Shown piece after piece: positions 1-5,599 of a stretch of 6,883 nucleotides of DNA. The notes below the pieces were generated by a model, which had not been told where the DNA came from, searched no databases, and was given only the letters and a program-made list of their open reading frames with translations. The translations under genes and the position numbers were made by a program. The DNA lies in NCBI GenBank assembly GCA_026000865.1, contig BNZF01000060.1, forward strand, positions 1-6,883, given 5' to 3'. The stretch's first letter is position 1. The number at the start of each line of letters is the position of its first letter. The DNA is from Clostridia bacterium. GTDB taxonomy: Bacteria > Bacillota > Clostridia > Oscillospirales > Ruminococcaceae.

Positions 1-72
1 GCGTTAAAAATGCGGGACGAAATTATTGAGAAATATGGGTTAAGTTTGAAAAGTGACGGTAGGATGGGTTGA
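1..72 (+). CDS. 3' end of a small lipoprotein-type gene (partial, cut by window edge)
   Basis: Only the last 23 codons lie in the window, ending in TGA at 70-72. The peptide begins ALKMRDEIIEKYGL and closely matches the C-terminus of the lipoprotein encoded at 274-759 (ALKMWDEIIEKYGL), so this is the end of a paralogue. The two tails diverge after YGL: this copy adds SLKSDGRMG, the other MVW. No domain can be judged from so short a piece. Function is unknown; the paralogue suggests a small exported lipoprotein. Confidence 0.6.
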   Translation, partial: ALKMRDEIIEKYGLSLKSDGRMG

Positions 73-95
73 ATGTGGTGATAGGGGAAAAGTAG
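1..95 (+). repeat. Diverged copy of 706-792 (gene junction duplicated)
   Basis: Positions 1-50 align with 706-755 with only a few substitutions. After a short unalignable stretch the similarity resumes at the next gene start. Positions 69-92 read LNVVIGEK before a TAG stop at 93-95, against MNMVIGER at 761-784. The duplication therefore covers the end of the lipoprotein gene and the first codons of the following Big_2 gene, which is dead in this copy. Confidence 0.75.
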
Positions 96-296
96 TGTTG
101 TTTTTTTAACGGACCAAGTATTGAAGATGGTATGCATACCGTTTTCATTAAAAAGGAAAATGGGAAATATATTATGTATAACTTAAAAAGTGAATACAAA
201 ACAGCAAAAGATTTTAATACTTTACAAGAGTTATTTTATTCATTATATTTAAATGAAAAAGGGAGTTTTGTATATGGATATTCATTCAAAAAATAA
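96..296 (+). pseudogene. Orphan C-terminal protein fragment, family not recognised
   Basis: This open frame follows directly after the TAG at 93-95 and ends in TAA at 294-296. It has no credible start: the first in-frame ATG (132) lacks a good Shine-Dalgarno site and would begin within what looks like a beta-strand. The peptide contains GMHTVFIKKENGKYIMYNL, then a lysine- and leucine-rich helix, then SFVYGYSFKK. This resembles the end of a folded alpha/beta protein, so I read it as a 3' remnant joined by recombination. Its last 23 bases overlap the start of the next lipoprotein gene, and it contains that gene's promoter. I do not recognise the family and assign no function. Confidence 0.45.
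221..249 (+). promoter_or_regulatory. Sigma-A-type promoter of the 274-759 lipoprotein gene
   Basis: A TTTACA -35 box at 221-226 is followed after exactly 17 bases by a TATATT -10 box at 244-249. Each differs by one base from TTGACA or TATAAT. Transcription would begin near 256. That would leave out or nearly cut off the ATG at 253 and leave a short leader with GGGAG at 261-265, 8 bases before the ATG at 274. This is why the start at 274 is preferred. Confidence 0.6.
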
Positions 297-759
297 ATTT
301 ATTTTCAAGACTATTATGAGCTTAGTATTAATTATATTGTTTTTTTCAAGCTGTATTAATACGTCAATTAGTCGCAAATTAGATGATTTTCCGAATTCAA
401 AATGGTCGTGTGAAGAATATTCAATTCATTTTGTATATTGTGAATCTGGAGGAACGTATGGAGAATGGACTTTAAATGGCGTTAAAATTCCGGTTGTATT
501 TGAATTTTCAATGGGGGGCAATGTTGATATTAATGATTTGGCATTAGGAAGAGAATATTCAAATTATCACTATATTCTTCTTGCAGATGCTCAGTTAAAA
601 GGAGAAAAATTCATTCTAACGCCTATGAATGTTTATGATGATAGATTTGATTTTCTAAAAGGCAAAGAAATAACTTTCACCCGCGAACAACTGACCGAAG
701 AAGAAGCGTTAAAAATGTGGGACGAGATTATTGAGAAATATGGATTGATGGTGTGGTGA
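274..759 (+). CDS. Small secreted lipoprotein, 161 aa, unknown function
   Basis: Start ATG 274 is chosen because GGGAG lies 8 bases upstream and a promoter places the transcript start after or at the in-frame ATG at 253. Residues 1-26 form a signal peptide with a hydrophobic core (MSLVLIILFFSS) and Cys27 in a lipobox-like FSSC, so the protein should be lipid-anchored outside the membrane. The rest alternates short polar and beta-strand-like segments (for example YGEWTLNGVKIPVVFEF and EKFILTPMNVYDDRFDFLKGKEITFTRE) and ends in a charged helix. This resembles small Firmicute lipoproteins with one compact beta-rich domain, but I cannot name the family. Part of the gene is duplicated twice: its 3' end at 1-50 and its signal-peptide region at 2569-2641. 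Confidence 0.8.
   Translation: MDIHSKNKFIFKTIMSLVLIILFFSSCINTSISRKLDDFPNSKWSCEEYSIHFVYCESGGTYGEWTLNGVKIPVVFEFSMGGNVDINDLALGREYSNYHYILLADAQLKGEKFILTPMNVYDDRFDFLKGKEITFTREQLTEEEALKMWDEIIEKYGLMVW
329..401 (+). repeat. 73-bp exact direct repeat, copy 1 (inside lipoprotein gene)
   Basis: This segment codes for the hydrophobic core, lipobox and first mature residues of the 274-759 lipoprotein. It recurs without a mismatch at 2569-2641. Confidence 0.9.
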
Positions 760-766
760 GTTGAAT

Positions 767-1138
767 ATGGTTATTGGTGAAAGAACTCTTGTAAGCCCTA
801 TATTTTCCCCCGTTTCTGCAACTGAAACCGAACTATTCTTCACGTACGACAAGGGAAACATCATAAAAATTGACGAAAATGGTGTGATCCAAGCACTCGC
901 TGAGGGGACAGTTACCATAACAGGCTCAACAGAATACGGCGTTTCTGCGTCATTCACTGTCACTGTTTCAAATTTCAATTTTGCAGACGAAATCGCTGCA
1001 TTACAAAATTATATTTTAGAAAGAACCCCATTAGTTGATAAAAAATTTGACATGAACGAAGACGGCGAAATTGACGTTTTTGACCTTGCACTTCTGAAAA
1101 GAAAATATATCTATGAGGGCAACAATAATGAAAAATAA
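767..1138 (+). CDS. Big_2 Ig-like domain plus dockerin-like module, no signal peptide
   Basis: Residues 1-68 match the bacterial Ig-like domain of the Big_2 type: the IIKIDENGVIQALAEGTVTIT core, followed by a final strand ASFTVTV. Residues 73-116 look like a dockerin. The second repeat is complete, with a calcium loop DMNEDGEIDVFD at residues 95-106 and a following helix LALLKRKY. The first repeat keeps its helix (ADEIAALQNYILERT) but has lost its calcium loop. Such modules normally sit at the end of large secreted proteins. Here there is no signal peptide and the first Ig strand is missing, so this is probably a 3' fragment or an ORF whose upstream part was replaced. TTG at 761 is an alternative start; ATG 767 is preferred because GGTGAG lies 6 bases upstream. 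The 3' end overlaps the next gene by 11 bases. Confidence 0.6.
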   Translation: MVIGERTLVSPIFSPVSATETELFFTYDKGNIIKIDENGVIQALAEGTVTITGSTEYGVSASFTVTVSNFNFADEIAALQNYILERTPLVDKKFDMNEDGEIDVFDLALLKRKYIYEGNNNEK

Positions 1139-1667
1139 AATTTTTCGCTTGTTAGCCCTGATAGTCATTTTGTTTTTGGCGGGTACTATGACGAGTTGTA
1201 TTAATTCAAAAAGTAAGCCCTTGCTGAAAGTCACAACGTCAACTTCGTATGATGTGTTCGGCTTTTTTTCAAAGACAAATTATTATATTGTTTATGAAAA
1301 CGGCAAGAAAAAGAAAACTTCTAGATTTGCTCTTGTAGTTGATGGGAATCGATATTTGTTTATGAGTAATAACGCTGATGATGCAGAGTTGTTATCACGC
1401 GGTTCTGCTGATAGTGCCATGGAATGGGAACAGGCAAACGAAATTGCGCGAAATATACTTGTTTTGGCTCAAAAAACGAAGTTAAAAAAAGTTTCTGTTG
1501 GTGAGCTTTATATTTTTAGTGAGCGTTATTTCTTTGAACTTTACTTTGACAAAGGAGACCATTCTAACACAAAAATATTTGAATATATTCTTGTTGATAA
1601 TTCAATTAAAGAGCTTGCGACTTTTACAAAAAGCGTTACACATATTGAGTTGTGTGAGGGTCAATAA
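1128..1667 (+). CDS. Tandem lipoprotein gene, copy 1 (179 aa), unknown function
   Basis: The ATG at 1128 follows GAGGG at about 9 bases. It is also the position matched by the start of copy 2, so the in-frame ATG at 1113 is not used. The signal peptide ends in MTSC, with Cys24 as the lipidation site. Residues 32-65 (LKVTTSTSYDVFGFFSKTNY and the lysine cluster ENGKKKKTS) and the C-terminus (TKIFEYILVDNSIKELATFT to the end) are almost identical to copy 2. The middle, about residues 66-145, is much more diverged. The predicted fold is alpha/beta with repeated Tyr/Phe strands. No known family is recognised. The start overlaps the Big_2/dockerin stop, and the stop is 2 bases from the next ATG, which suggests co-transcription. 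Confidence 0.8.
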   Translation: MKNKIFRLLALIVILFLAGTMTSCINSKSKPLLKVTTSTSYDVFGFFSKTNYYIVYENGKKKKTSRFALVVDGNRYLFMSNNADDAELLSRGSADSAMEWEQANEIARNILVLAQKTKLKKVSVGELYIFSERYFFELYFDKGDHSNTKIFEYILVDNSIKELATFTKSVTHIELCEGQ

Positions 1668-1669
1668 CG

Positions 1670-2203
1670 ATGAAAAATAAAAACTTTTGTTTGAACGCAT
1701 TGATAGTTATTGCAGTTTTGGCGGTTGCTATGACGAGTTGTAGTAATTCAAAAAATGACCCCGTGCTGAAAGTCACAACGTCAACTTCGTATGATGTGTT
1801 CGGTTTTTTTTCAAAGACAAATTATTATATTGTTTATGAAAACGGCAAGAAAAAGAAAACTTCTAAATTCGTTCCTGCAGATGTGGTTTGTTATTACTTT
1901 AGAAGTAATAATGCAGATGATATAGTATTATTGCATGACACTGATATCAATACTCTAAAAGGAGAAAAAATGAATAAAATTGCACGTGATATACTCCTTT
2001 TGAGCCAAAAGACCAAATTAAAAAATGTTTCTGTTGGTAGAATTTATATTTTTGATGAGCGTTATTTCTTTGGACTTCTTTGTGAAAAAGGAAACTATAT
2101 GAACACAAAAATATTTGAATATATCCTTGCTGATAATTCAATTAAAGAGCTTGCTACTTTTACAAAAAGCGTTACACATATTGAGTTGTATGAGGGTCAA
2201 TAA
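1670..2203 (+). CDS. Tandem lipoprotein gene, copy 2 (177 aa), unknown function
   Basis: This paralogue of the preceding gene begins 2 bases after its stop, with the Shine-Dalgarno GAGGG lying inside the end of copy 1. The signal peptide (LIVIAVLAVAMTSC) puts the lipid anchor on Cys24. The N-terminal third and the last 30 residues match copy 1 almost exactly, while residues 66-145 carry many replacements and small length differences. The protein is therefore expected to have the same fold and location but may differ in its exposed face. Function is unknown. The conserved ends and variable middle fit either diversification of a surface region or gene conversion acting on the ends. Confidence 0.8.
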   Translation: MKNKNFCLNALIVIAVLAVAMTSCSNSKNDPVLKVTTSTSYDVFGFFSKTNYYIVYENGKKKKTSKFVPADVVCYYFRSNNADDIVLLHDTDINTLKGEKMNKIARDILLLSQKTKLKNVSVGRIYIFDERYFFGLLCEKGNYMNTKIFEYILADNSIKELATFTKSVTHIELYEGQ

Positions 2204-2205
2204 CG

Positions 2206-2298
2206 ATGAAAAACAAAAATTTTTGTTTGAACGCATTGATAGTTATTGCAGTTTTGGCGGTTACTATGACGGGGGTTATGAAAGGCATTTTAGGGTAA
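2206..2298 (+). pseudogene. Tandem lipoprotein gene, copy 3, truncated in the signal peptide
   Basis: The ATG at 2206 again follows the copy 2 stop by 2 bases with the same GAGGG site. Codons 1-22 (MKNKNFCLNALIVIAVLAVT MT) match copy 2 almost exactly. After the shared TATGACG near 2265-2271 the sequence switches to transposase DNA, so the frame continues as GVMKGILG and stops at 2296-2298. The lipobox cysteine is lost. The product would be a 30-residue hydrophobic peptide with no expected lipoprotein function. Confidence 0.8.
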
Positions 2299-2311
2299 AT
2301 CATGGCGAAAA

Positions 2312-2331
2312 TCGCGGACACAGGCTCTGTG
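2312..2331 (+). repeat. 20-bp palindromic insert, copy 1, in the transposase remnant
   Basis: TCGCGGACACAGGCTCTGTG interrupts the codons for NHGEN and EFSKG. Removing exactly these 20 bases rejoins GAAAA to TGAGTTC and restores the frame. The core ACACAG-GCT-CTGTGT (extending one base into the flank) can form a 6-bp stem with a three-base loop. Confidence 0.75.
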
Positions 2332-2383
2332 TGAGTTCTCAAAAGGCGACGGAAATCACATCAACGGCATCGAATCTTTTTGG

Positions 2384-2403
2384 CACAGAGCCTGTGTCTG
2401 CGA
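2384..2403 (-). repeat. 20-bp palindromic insert, copy 2, inverted
   Basis: Read on the - strand this is TCGCAGACACAGGCTCTGTG, identical to copy 1 at 19 of 20 bases. It lies between the codons for ESFW and GYAKHRL. Deleting it rejoins TTTTGG to GGTTATGCT and restores the transposase frame. Two bases (GG) flank it on both sides. Confidence 0.75.
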
Positions 2404-2568
2404 GGTTATGCTAAGCATCGACTCGTCAAATTCAAGGGCATATCAAAGGAAAAATTCATTGTTTATCTGAAAGAAACTGAGGTTAGATTTAATAATCGTG
2501 GTCAAGATTTATATCACATTTTGTTGAGAATTTTTAGAGAATCCCCCACTCTAATCTGTGCAAGACCC

Positions 2569-2641
2569 TAATTATATTGTTTTTTTCAAGCTGTATTAAT
2601 ACGTCAATTAGTCGCAAATTAGATGATTTTCCGAATTCAAA
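2569..2641 (+). pseudogene. 73-bp fragment of the 274-759 lipoprotein gene
   Basis: This is identical to 329-401. In the lipoprotein frame it reads LIILFFSSCINTSISRKLDD and continues to FPNSK, then runs into PIFGG and a stop at 2658-2660. It has no start and is bounded by the presumed IS end on the left and by the leader of the hydrolase gene on the right. The perfect match indicates a recent duplication. Confidence 0.85.
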
Positions 2642-2665
2642 GCCGATTTTTGGAGGGTGAACGTG

Positions 2666-3592
2666 ATGAAACGTTTATTGCACAAGACCGCAAAGATTGC
2701 TGCAATAGTTTTGAGCGTACTATTGGCGTTGCTCATTGTATTTACCGTGTATCATAAAATATCATTAAAGCTGGAAAGCGGCAAAATCACACCAAACGGA
2801 CAGCTTGTAGAAGTCGGCGGAAACAAGCTTCATGTCTATACAGAGGGAAGCAACAGCATCGCACCAACGCTTGTGTTTTTGAGCGGTGGAGGAACAGTGG
2901 CACCGATATATGATTTCAAGCCGCTTTACTCGCGACTTTCCGATAGGTACACAATCGCCGTGATAGAGAAATTGGGGTACGGCTATTCAGATATTGCAAA
3001 CTCAAGCCGTGACATTAACACGGTTCTTTCCCAAAGTCGCGAAGCTTTGAAATTGGCGGGAATCACGTTGCCATATGTTCTGATTCCTCATTCCATGTCT
3101 GGGCTTGAAGCTCTATATTGGGCGAAAAAATATCCAGATGAAGTAAGTGCCATAATAGGTTTGGACATGGCGACACCAGAGTATTATCAAAGCGGGAACC
3201 TGCAAATGCCGCCGATAAGCTTGCTGTCGCTTGCAACTTCAATAGGTCTGCAAAAATTGCCGTTTGTTTATCCTGATTTGGCTCTGTCGGATTCGGAGTT
3301 TTATCAGGCAAAACTATTATCCTATCGGAATGTGGTTAATCGTGCTGTTGTAAACGAAACAAAGGCACTTACCTCCAACGTGGACACCGTATCAAACGTT
3401 GGCATCCCCAACGTGCCTCTTCTTATGTTTTGTGGTGACGGCATTGGTATTGGAGATTTGTGGATTAGCTATCAAGAATCATTCGCTGCAAAATCAAACG
3501 CCAGATTAGTCAAACTGGATTGCGGACACTATCTGCACCAGTTTGAGCCGGAAAGAATTGCTAATGAAATAAGCGATTTTCTGTTACGCTGA
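2666..3592 (+). CDS. Membrane-anchored alpha/beta hydrolase, 308 aa
   Basis: ATG 2666 is chosen because GGAGG (2652-2656) lies 9 bases upstream; GTG at 2663 and 2657 are alternatives. Residues 10-29 are one hydrophobic segment, so the catalytic domain is probably tethered to and exposed outside the membrane. The alpha/beta-hydrolase landmarks are in order: an oxyanion-loop motif LSGGG at 72-76, the strand and turn VIEKLGYGYSD at 99-109, the nucleophile elbow PHSMSG with Ser143, a strand ending FCGD with Asp258 as likely acid, and CGHYLHQFEP with His288 as catalytic base. The elbow differs from the usual GxSxG in having Pro at -2 and Ser at +2, but the triad is complete. The substrate cannot be told from sequence; an esterase or peptidase of the general fold is likely. 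The promoter region appears to have been rearranged, because a lipoprotein-gene fragment ends 24 bases upstream. Codon use is less AT-rich than in the genes to its left. Confidence 0.88.
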   Translation: MKRLLHKTAKIAAIVLSVLLALLIVFTVYHKISLKLESGKITPNGQLVEVGGNKLHVYTEGSNSIAPTLVFLSGGGTVAPIYDFKPLYSRLSDRYTIAVIEKLGYGYSDIANSSRDINTVLSQSREALKLAGITLPYVLIPHSMSGLEALYWAKKYPDEVSAIIGLDMATPEYYQSGNLQMPPISLLSLATSIGLQKLPFVYPDLALSDSEFYQAKLLSYRNVVNRAVVNETKALTSNVDTVSNVGIPNVPLLMFCGDGIGIGDLWISYQESFAAKSNARLVKLDCGHYLHQFEPERIANEISDFLLR

Positions 3593-3638
3593 TTTGTCAC
3601 TTACCAAGCGACCACCCACAATATATCTGAGGTAGCTA

Positions 3639-3870
3639 ATGAATATAGCTGAAATGAAAACCGTCGCACAAGAAACGCTTGCTGATTTTTGTCGCTTTTC
3701 GCTACTTTTTGGGTACGTTCACAACTGCATTTTTGCACTTGATGTACATAGCGATTATCACTTTGATTTTTGCAATAATTATATCGCTTTGTAATCATAT
3801 TGTATATATTGATTGCAGGCACTGCCAAGAAAAACAAGTCACACAAATTATGGTCTACCAACGACATTAG
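3639..3870 (+). pseudogene. Possible frameshifted small membrane protein
   Basis: An ATG at 3639 with GAGG upstream opens a 51-codon frame (MNIAEMKTVAQETLADFCRF...) that stops at 3792-3794. From about 3690 a second frame encodes a hydrophobic segment, LMYIAIITLIFAIIISLCNHI, then CRHCQEKQ, ending at 3870. Joined by a frame change near 3695-3705, the two would make a one-helix membrane protein of about 75 residues. It converges with the LRR gene and overlaps its 3' end by 23 bases. I recognise no family. It may be chance, since AT-rich DNA easily yields hydrophobic frames. Confidence 0.22.
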
Positions 3871-4897
3871 GTACGTCGACGACAGGCGACCAGTCAGAGA
3901 CAGGATTGTCAGTCAAGTCAATCGTTTCTAGATTTTTTAAGACAGCCAGTGGCTTTAAGTCGCTAATTTTATTTTGTGCCAAAACAACCTGTCGCAAAAC
4001 TGGTAAATTTGCAAGAGGCGATAAATCTTCGATTTGATTTTCGTCTAACCACAAATCATCCAGTTTGGGCAAATCCGAAATCCCAGTGATGTCAGAAATC
4101 TTATTTGCACTAAAAGAGATATTTACAAGGTTTTTTAAGTCCTTTACCGCCCGAATATCACGGATTTGATTGCCGTAGAAATCAATGTGTTCCAACAGGG
4201 ATAGTGATGCAATCGGGGTAATATCGGCAATTTTATTATCTCTTAACATCAGCCAGCGAAGTTTTGTCAGACTAGAAAGTCCCCCGATATCATTTATTTC
4301 ATTTTCGCATAAATTGATGTCTTCAAGCCAAGGGCAATCCTTCAAGGCGCTGAGATTACCAATTTTGTTAAACTGAATGCGGACAGAAAAAAGGTTTTTG
4401 AAGTGTACCAAATCATCAAGTCCAGTGATTTTACCGATTTCAGTGTGTTTCTCTCCATCTATTTCATACCAAGTATCGCTAAACAGCCCTAATCCCTTTG
4501 TAGGTACGTCACCGCCTATTGAAACAGAAGCGTTATCCGCAGCCGAAAGATTTGAGTCTATAAAATCTGGACCTGCGATGGTAAACCACTCGAATGCATC
4601 TAAATCAGTGCGACGGAGAACGCCGTCGGGCTTATTTAAGGCTTTCCGAATAAGAGTCTCGAACGCGGTATCGACCCACGAAATATTGTAATCCTCGCCT
4701 AAATCTGTGTTTGTCTTTTTTATGTCACCCTCATATATACCCGTCACGTCAACCTCGCCCGTAATGATTTTATCACCAGTAACGGTTTTTGTCCCATCGT
4801 CCTGCATAGGCGATTTTTCCCCCTTGCAAGCGGTCGAAAATATTGCGATTGAAAGCAAAACAGCAAGTAAAACCGCCGTTAGTTTAGTGTTATTCAT
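3848..4897 (-). CDS. Leucine-rich-repeat lipoprotein (internalin-like repeats), 349 aa
   Basis: The start at 4897 is preceded by AAGGGG at a normal distance. Residues 1-23 are a signal peptide and Cys24 (FSTAC) is the lipidation site, so the protein is anchored outside the membrane. A low-complexity linker (residues 25-70) leads to WVDTAFETLIRKALNKPDGVLRRTDL, a capping segment often seen before bacterial LRRs. About eight repeats of 22 residues follow from residue 164 to the end, with the pattern LxxLxLxxNxIxDIxxLxxL, as in WLEDINLCENEINDIGGLSSL and LDDLWLDENQIEDLSPLANL. This is the internalin-type repeat, which builds a curved binding surface; the ligand is unknown. No LPXTG or other C-terminal anchor is present, consistent with lipid anchoring. 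The inverted-repeat element at 4911-5283 ends just upstream of the Shine-Dalgarno site, so the original promoter may be displaced. Confidence 0.9.
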   Translation of the reverse strand: MNNTKLTAVLLAVLLSIAIFSTACKGEKSPMQDDGTKTVTGDKIITGEVDVTGIYEGDIKKTNTDLGEDYNISWVDTAFETLIRKALNKPDGVLRRTDLDAFEWFTIAGPDFIDSNLSAADNASVSIGGDVPTKGLGLFSDTWYEIDGEKHTEIGKITGLDDLVHFKNLFSVRIQFNKIGNLSALKDCPWLEDINLCENEINDIGGLSSLTKLRWLMLRDNKIADITPIASLSLLEHIDFYGNQIRDIRAVKDLKNLVNISFSANKISDITGISDLPKLDDLWLDENQIEDLSPLANLPVLRQVVLAQNKISDLKPLAVLKNLETIDLTDNPVSDWSPVVDVPNVVGRP

Positions 4898-4925
4898 ATC
4901 ATAGCCCCTTTTGGATAGTTAATAG

Positions 4926-4940
4926 GCAGGTAGCACCTGC
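4926..4940. repeat. Hairpin GCAGGT-AGC-ACCTGC
   Basis: A perfect 6-bp stem with a three-base loop lies 13 bases inside the left end of the inverted-repeat element and interrupts an AT-rich TTAATA tract. Confidence 0.7.
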
Positions 4941-4972
4941 ATGTCGAGATAGTTAAAAGTTTATAGTTTATA

Positions 4973-4992
4973 GTGCCGTGTGCCTACGGCAC
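4973..4992. repeat. Hairpin GTGCCGT-GTGCCT-ACGGCAC
   Basis: A perfect 7-bp stem with a six-base loop lies between ATAGTTTATA and AGTTAATAG. It is the one GC-rich hairpin in the element without a three-base loop. Confidence 0.7.
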
Positions 4993-5029
4993 AGTTAATA
5001 GTTAAAAGTGTATAGTGTAAAGTTGCCCA

Positions 5030-5048
5030 GTCCGCCCTGCGGGCGGAC
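5030..5048. repeat. Hairpin GTCCGCCC-TGC-GGGCGGAC
   Basis: A perfect 8-bp stem with a three-base loop. In the left arm, read on the - strand, it occupies the place next to CTCGCGAAAAC that GTGCCGC-GAA-GCGGCAC occupies in the repeats at 6347-6871. Confidence 0.75.
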
Positions 5049-5177
5049 GGTTTTCGCGAGATAGTTTGACTGGACGGTTAGTTTAATTTCCGCGTTTTGC
5101 GACTAATACCCGTAATTATTATCAATAATAAAACGCGACCATTAACTAACGATTAAGTTAAACTTCATCGCGTAACC

Positions 5178-5194
5178 GTGACGCGAAGCGTCAC
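5178..5194. repeat. Hairpin GTGACGC-GAA-GCGTCAC
   Basis: A perfect 7-bp stem with a GAA loop. It is the counterpart of the hairpins at 6462-6478 and 6725-6741 and differs from the latter at one base pair, changed on both sides (C-G to A-T). Confidence 0.75.
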
Positions 5195-5231
5195 TCCACA
5201 ACTATTACCTATTAACTATTAACTGTCGCCA

Positions 5232-5244
5232 CAGGCGTTGCCTG
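5232..5244. repeat. Hairpin CAGGC-GTT-GCCTG
   Basis: A perfect 5-bp stem with a three-base loop in the right arm, at the place of the second hairpin of the 263-bp repeats (6511-6527 and 6774-6790). Confidence 0.65.
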
Positions 5245-5526
5245 CAACTTTCAACTATACACTATTACCTATTAACTATCCAACGTCTTCACTTATATAG
5301 ACAGATTTTTTGTGCTGTGGGTTACATATTTTACAAAAAAATTATTTATAAGGGGCTTGCATAGATTATCTAACAGAGATATTGATTTTTTTTTCGCTCC
5401 CCGATTGAGTTTATCGGCATATATTGCGTTTCGCAATTTTCGGCACAATCACAATCAAAGGTGTCACCTTGCGTAAGCACGGAGTGTAATTGAATGTGCC
5501 TCCAAATCGTCATATAACAGATTTCC

Positions 5527-5550
5527 TTGAAATTTACTTGCAAATTTCAA
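5527..5550. repeat. Hairpin TTGAAATTT-ACTTGC-AAATTTCAA
   Basis: A perfect 9-bp AT-rich stem with a six-base loop lies within the hairpin-rich intergenic block. Confidence 0.65.
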
Positions 5551-5599
5551 ACATGGTGTATACGCCGTTTGACGTACTCCGTACGCCGAAACCTTGTTG

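Larger units (their letters stand above)
1128..2271 (+). repeat. Tandem array of a ~540-bp gene unit, two full copies plus a start
   Basis: Units begin at 1128, 1670 and 2206. Each starts with ATGAAAAA and a signal-peptide coding stretch, and the units are joined by the same sequence (GAGGGTCAATAACG) before copies 2 and 3. Unit lengths are 542 and 536 bases. The third unit stops at about 2271. Confidence 0.85.
2262..2568 (+). mobile_element. Remnant of an IS1595-type insertion sequence, right end retained
   Basis: The left junction is with copy 3 of the tandem lipoprotein gene, near 2265-2271. The right junction is abrupt: the DNA reads CTGTGCAAGACCC to 2568 and then continues as a copy of the 274-759 lipoprotein gene from its position 329. 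The reverse complement GGGTCTTGCACAG could be the terminal inverted repeat of the IS. The left end is lost, so the repeat and target duplication cannot be confirmed here. Confidence 0.5.
2262..2571 (+). pseudogene. IS1595-family (ISXO2-like DDE) transposase, C-terminal remnant
   Basis: Three frame segments join into one recognisable transposase C-terminus. Positions 2262-2311 give YYDGGYERHFRVNHGEN, positions 2333-2383 give EFSKGDGNHINGIESFW, and positions 2404 onward give GYAKHRLVKFKGISKEKF. The last segment continues to KETEVRFNNRGQDLYHILLR and a TAA at 2569-2571. HINGIESFW followed by AKxRLxKFxG is characteristic of IS1595-family transposases (ISXO2-like domain), and its Glu belongs to the catalytic triad region. 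The N-terminal two thirds, with the zinc ribbon and the first catalytic residues, are absent. Two 20-bp inserts (2312-2331 and 2384-2403) break the frame. The element is dead. Confidence 0.85.
4911..5283. mobile_element. 373-bp non-coding element with 16-bp terminal inverted repeats
   Basis: The ends TTGGATAGTTAATAGG (4911-4926) and CCTATTAACTATCCAA (5268-5283) are perfect inverted repeats. Inside, the two arms are also inverted copies of one another in outline. GTTAATAGTTAAAAGTGTAT near 4993 mirrors the stretch ending at about 5275, and CGCGTTTT near 5091 mirrors AAAACGCG near 5130. No protein is encoded. Short GC-rich hairpins interrupt the AT-rich arms. The structure is like a MITE, but no clear target-site duplication is visible. 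Confidence 0.6.

Noticed and set aside
253..273. Upstream ATG (253) as start of the first lipoprotein
   Set aside because: The predicted transcript starts near 256 and the better-placed GGGAG site serves the ATG at 274.
3601..3867. 88-codon - strand frame downstream of the LRR gene
   Set aside because: It has no credible start signal and a mixed composition without domain features; it is antisense to the possible membrane-protein remnant.
4377..4691. 104-codon + strand frame inside the LRR gene
   Set aside because: It lies fully antisense to a clear LRR lipoprotein and has no ribosome binding site.
4911..5283. CRISPR array suggested by repeated TTAACTATTAACT tracts
   Set aside because: Repeats are short, AT-rich and irregularly spaced, occur in both orientations, and have no spacers of constant length.
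5362..5395. Rho-independent terminator at the run of nine T
   Set aside because: No GC-rich stem precedes the T run on either strand.
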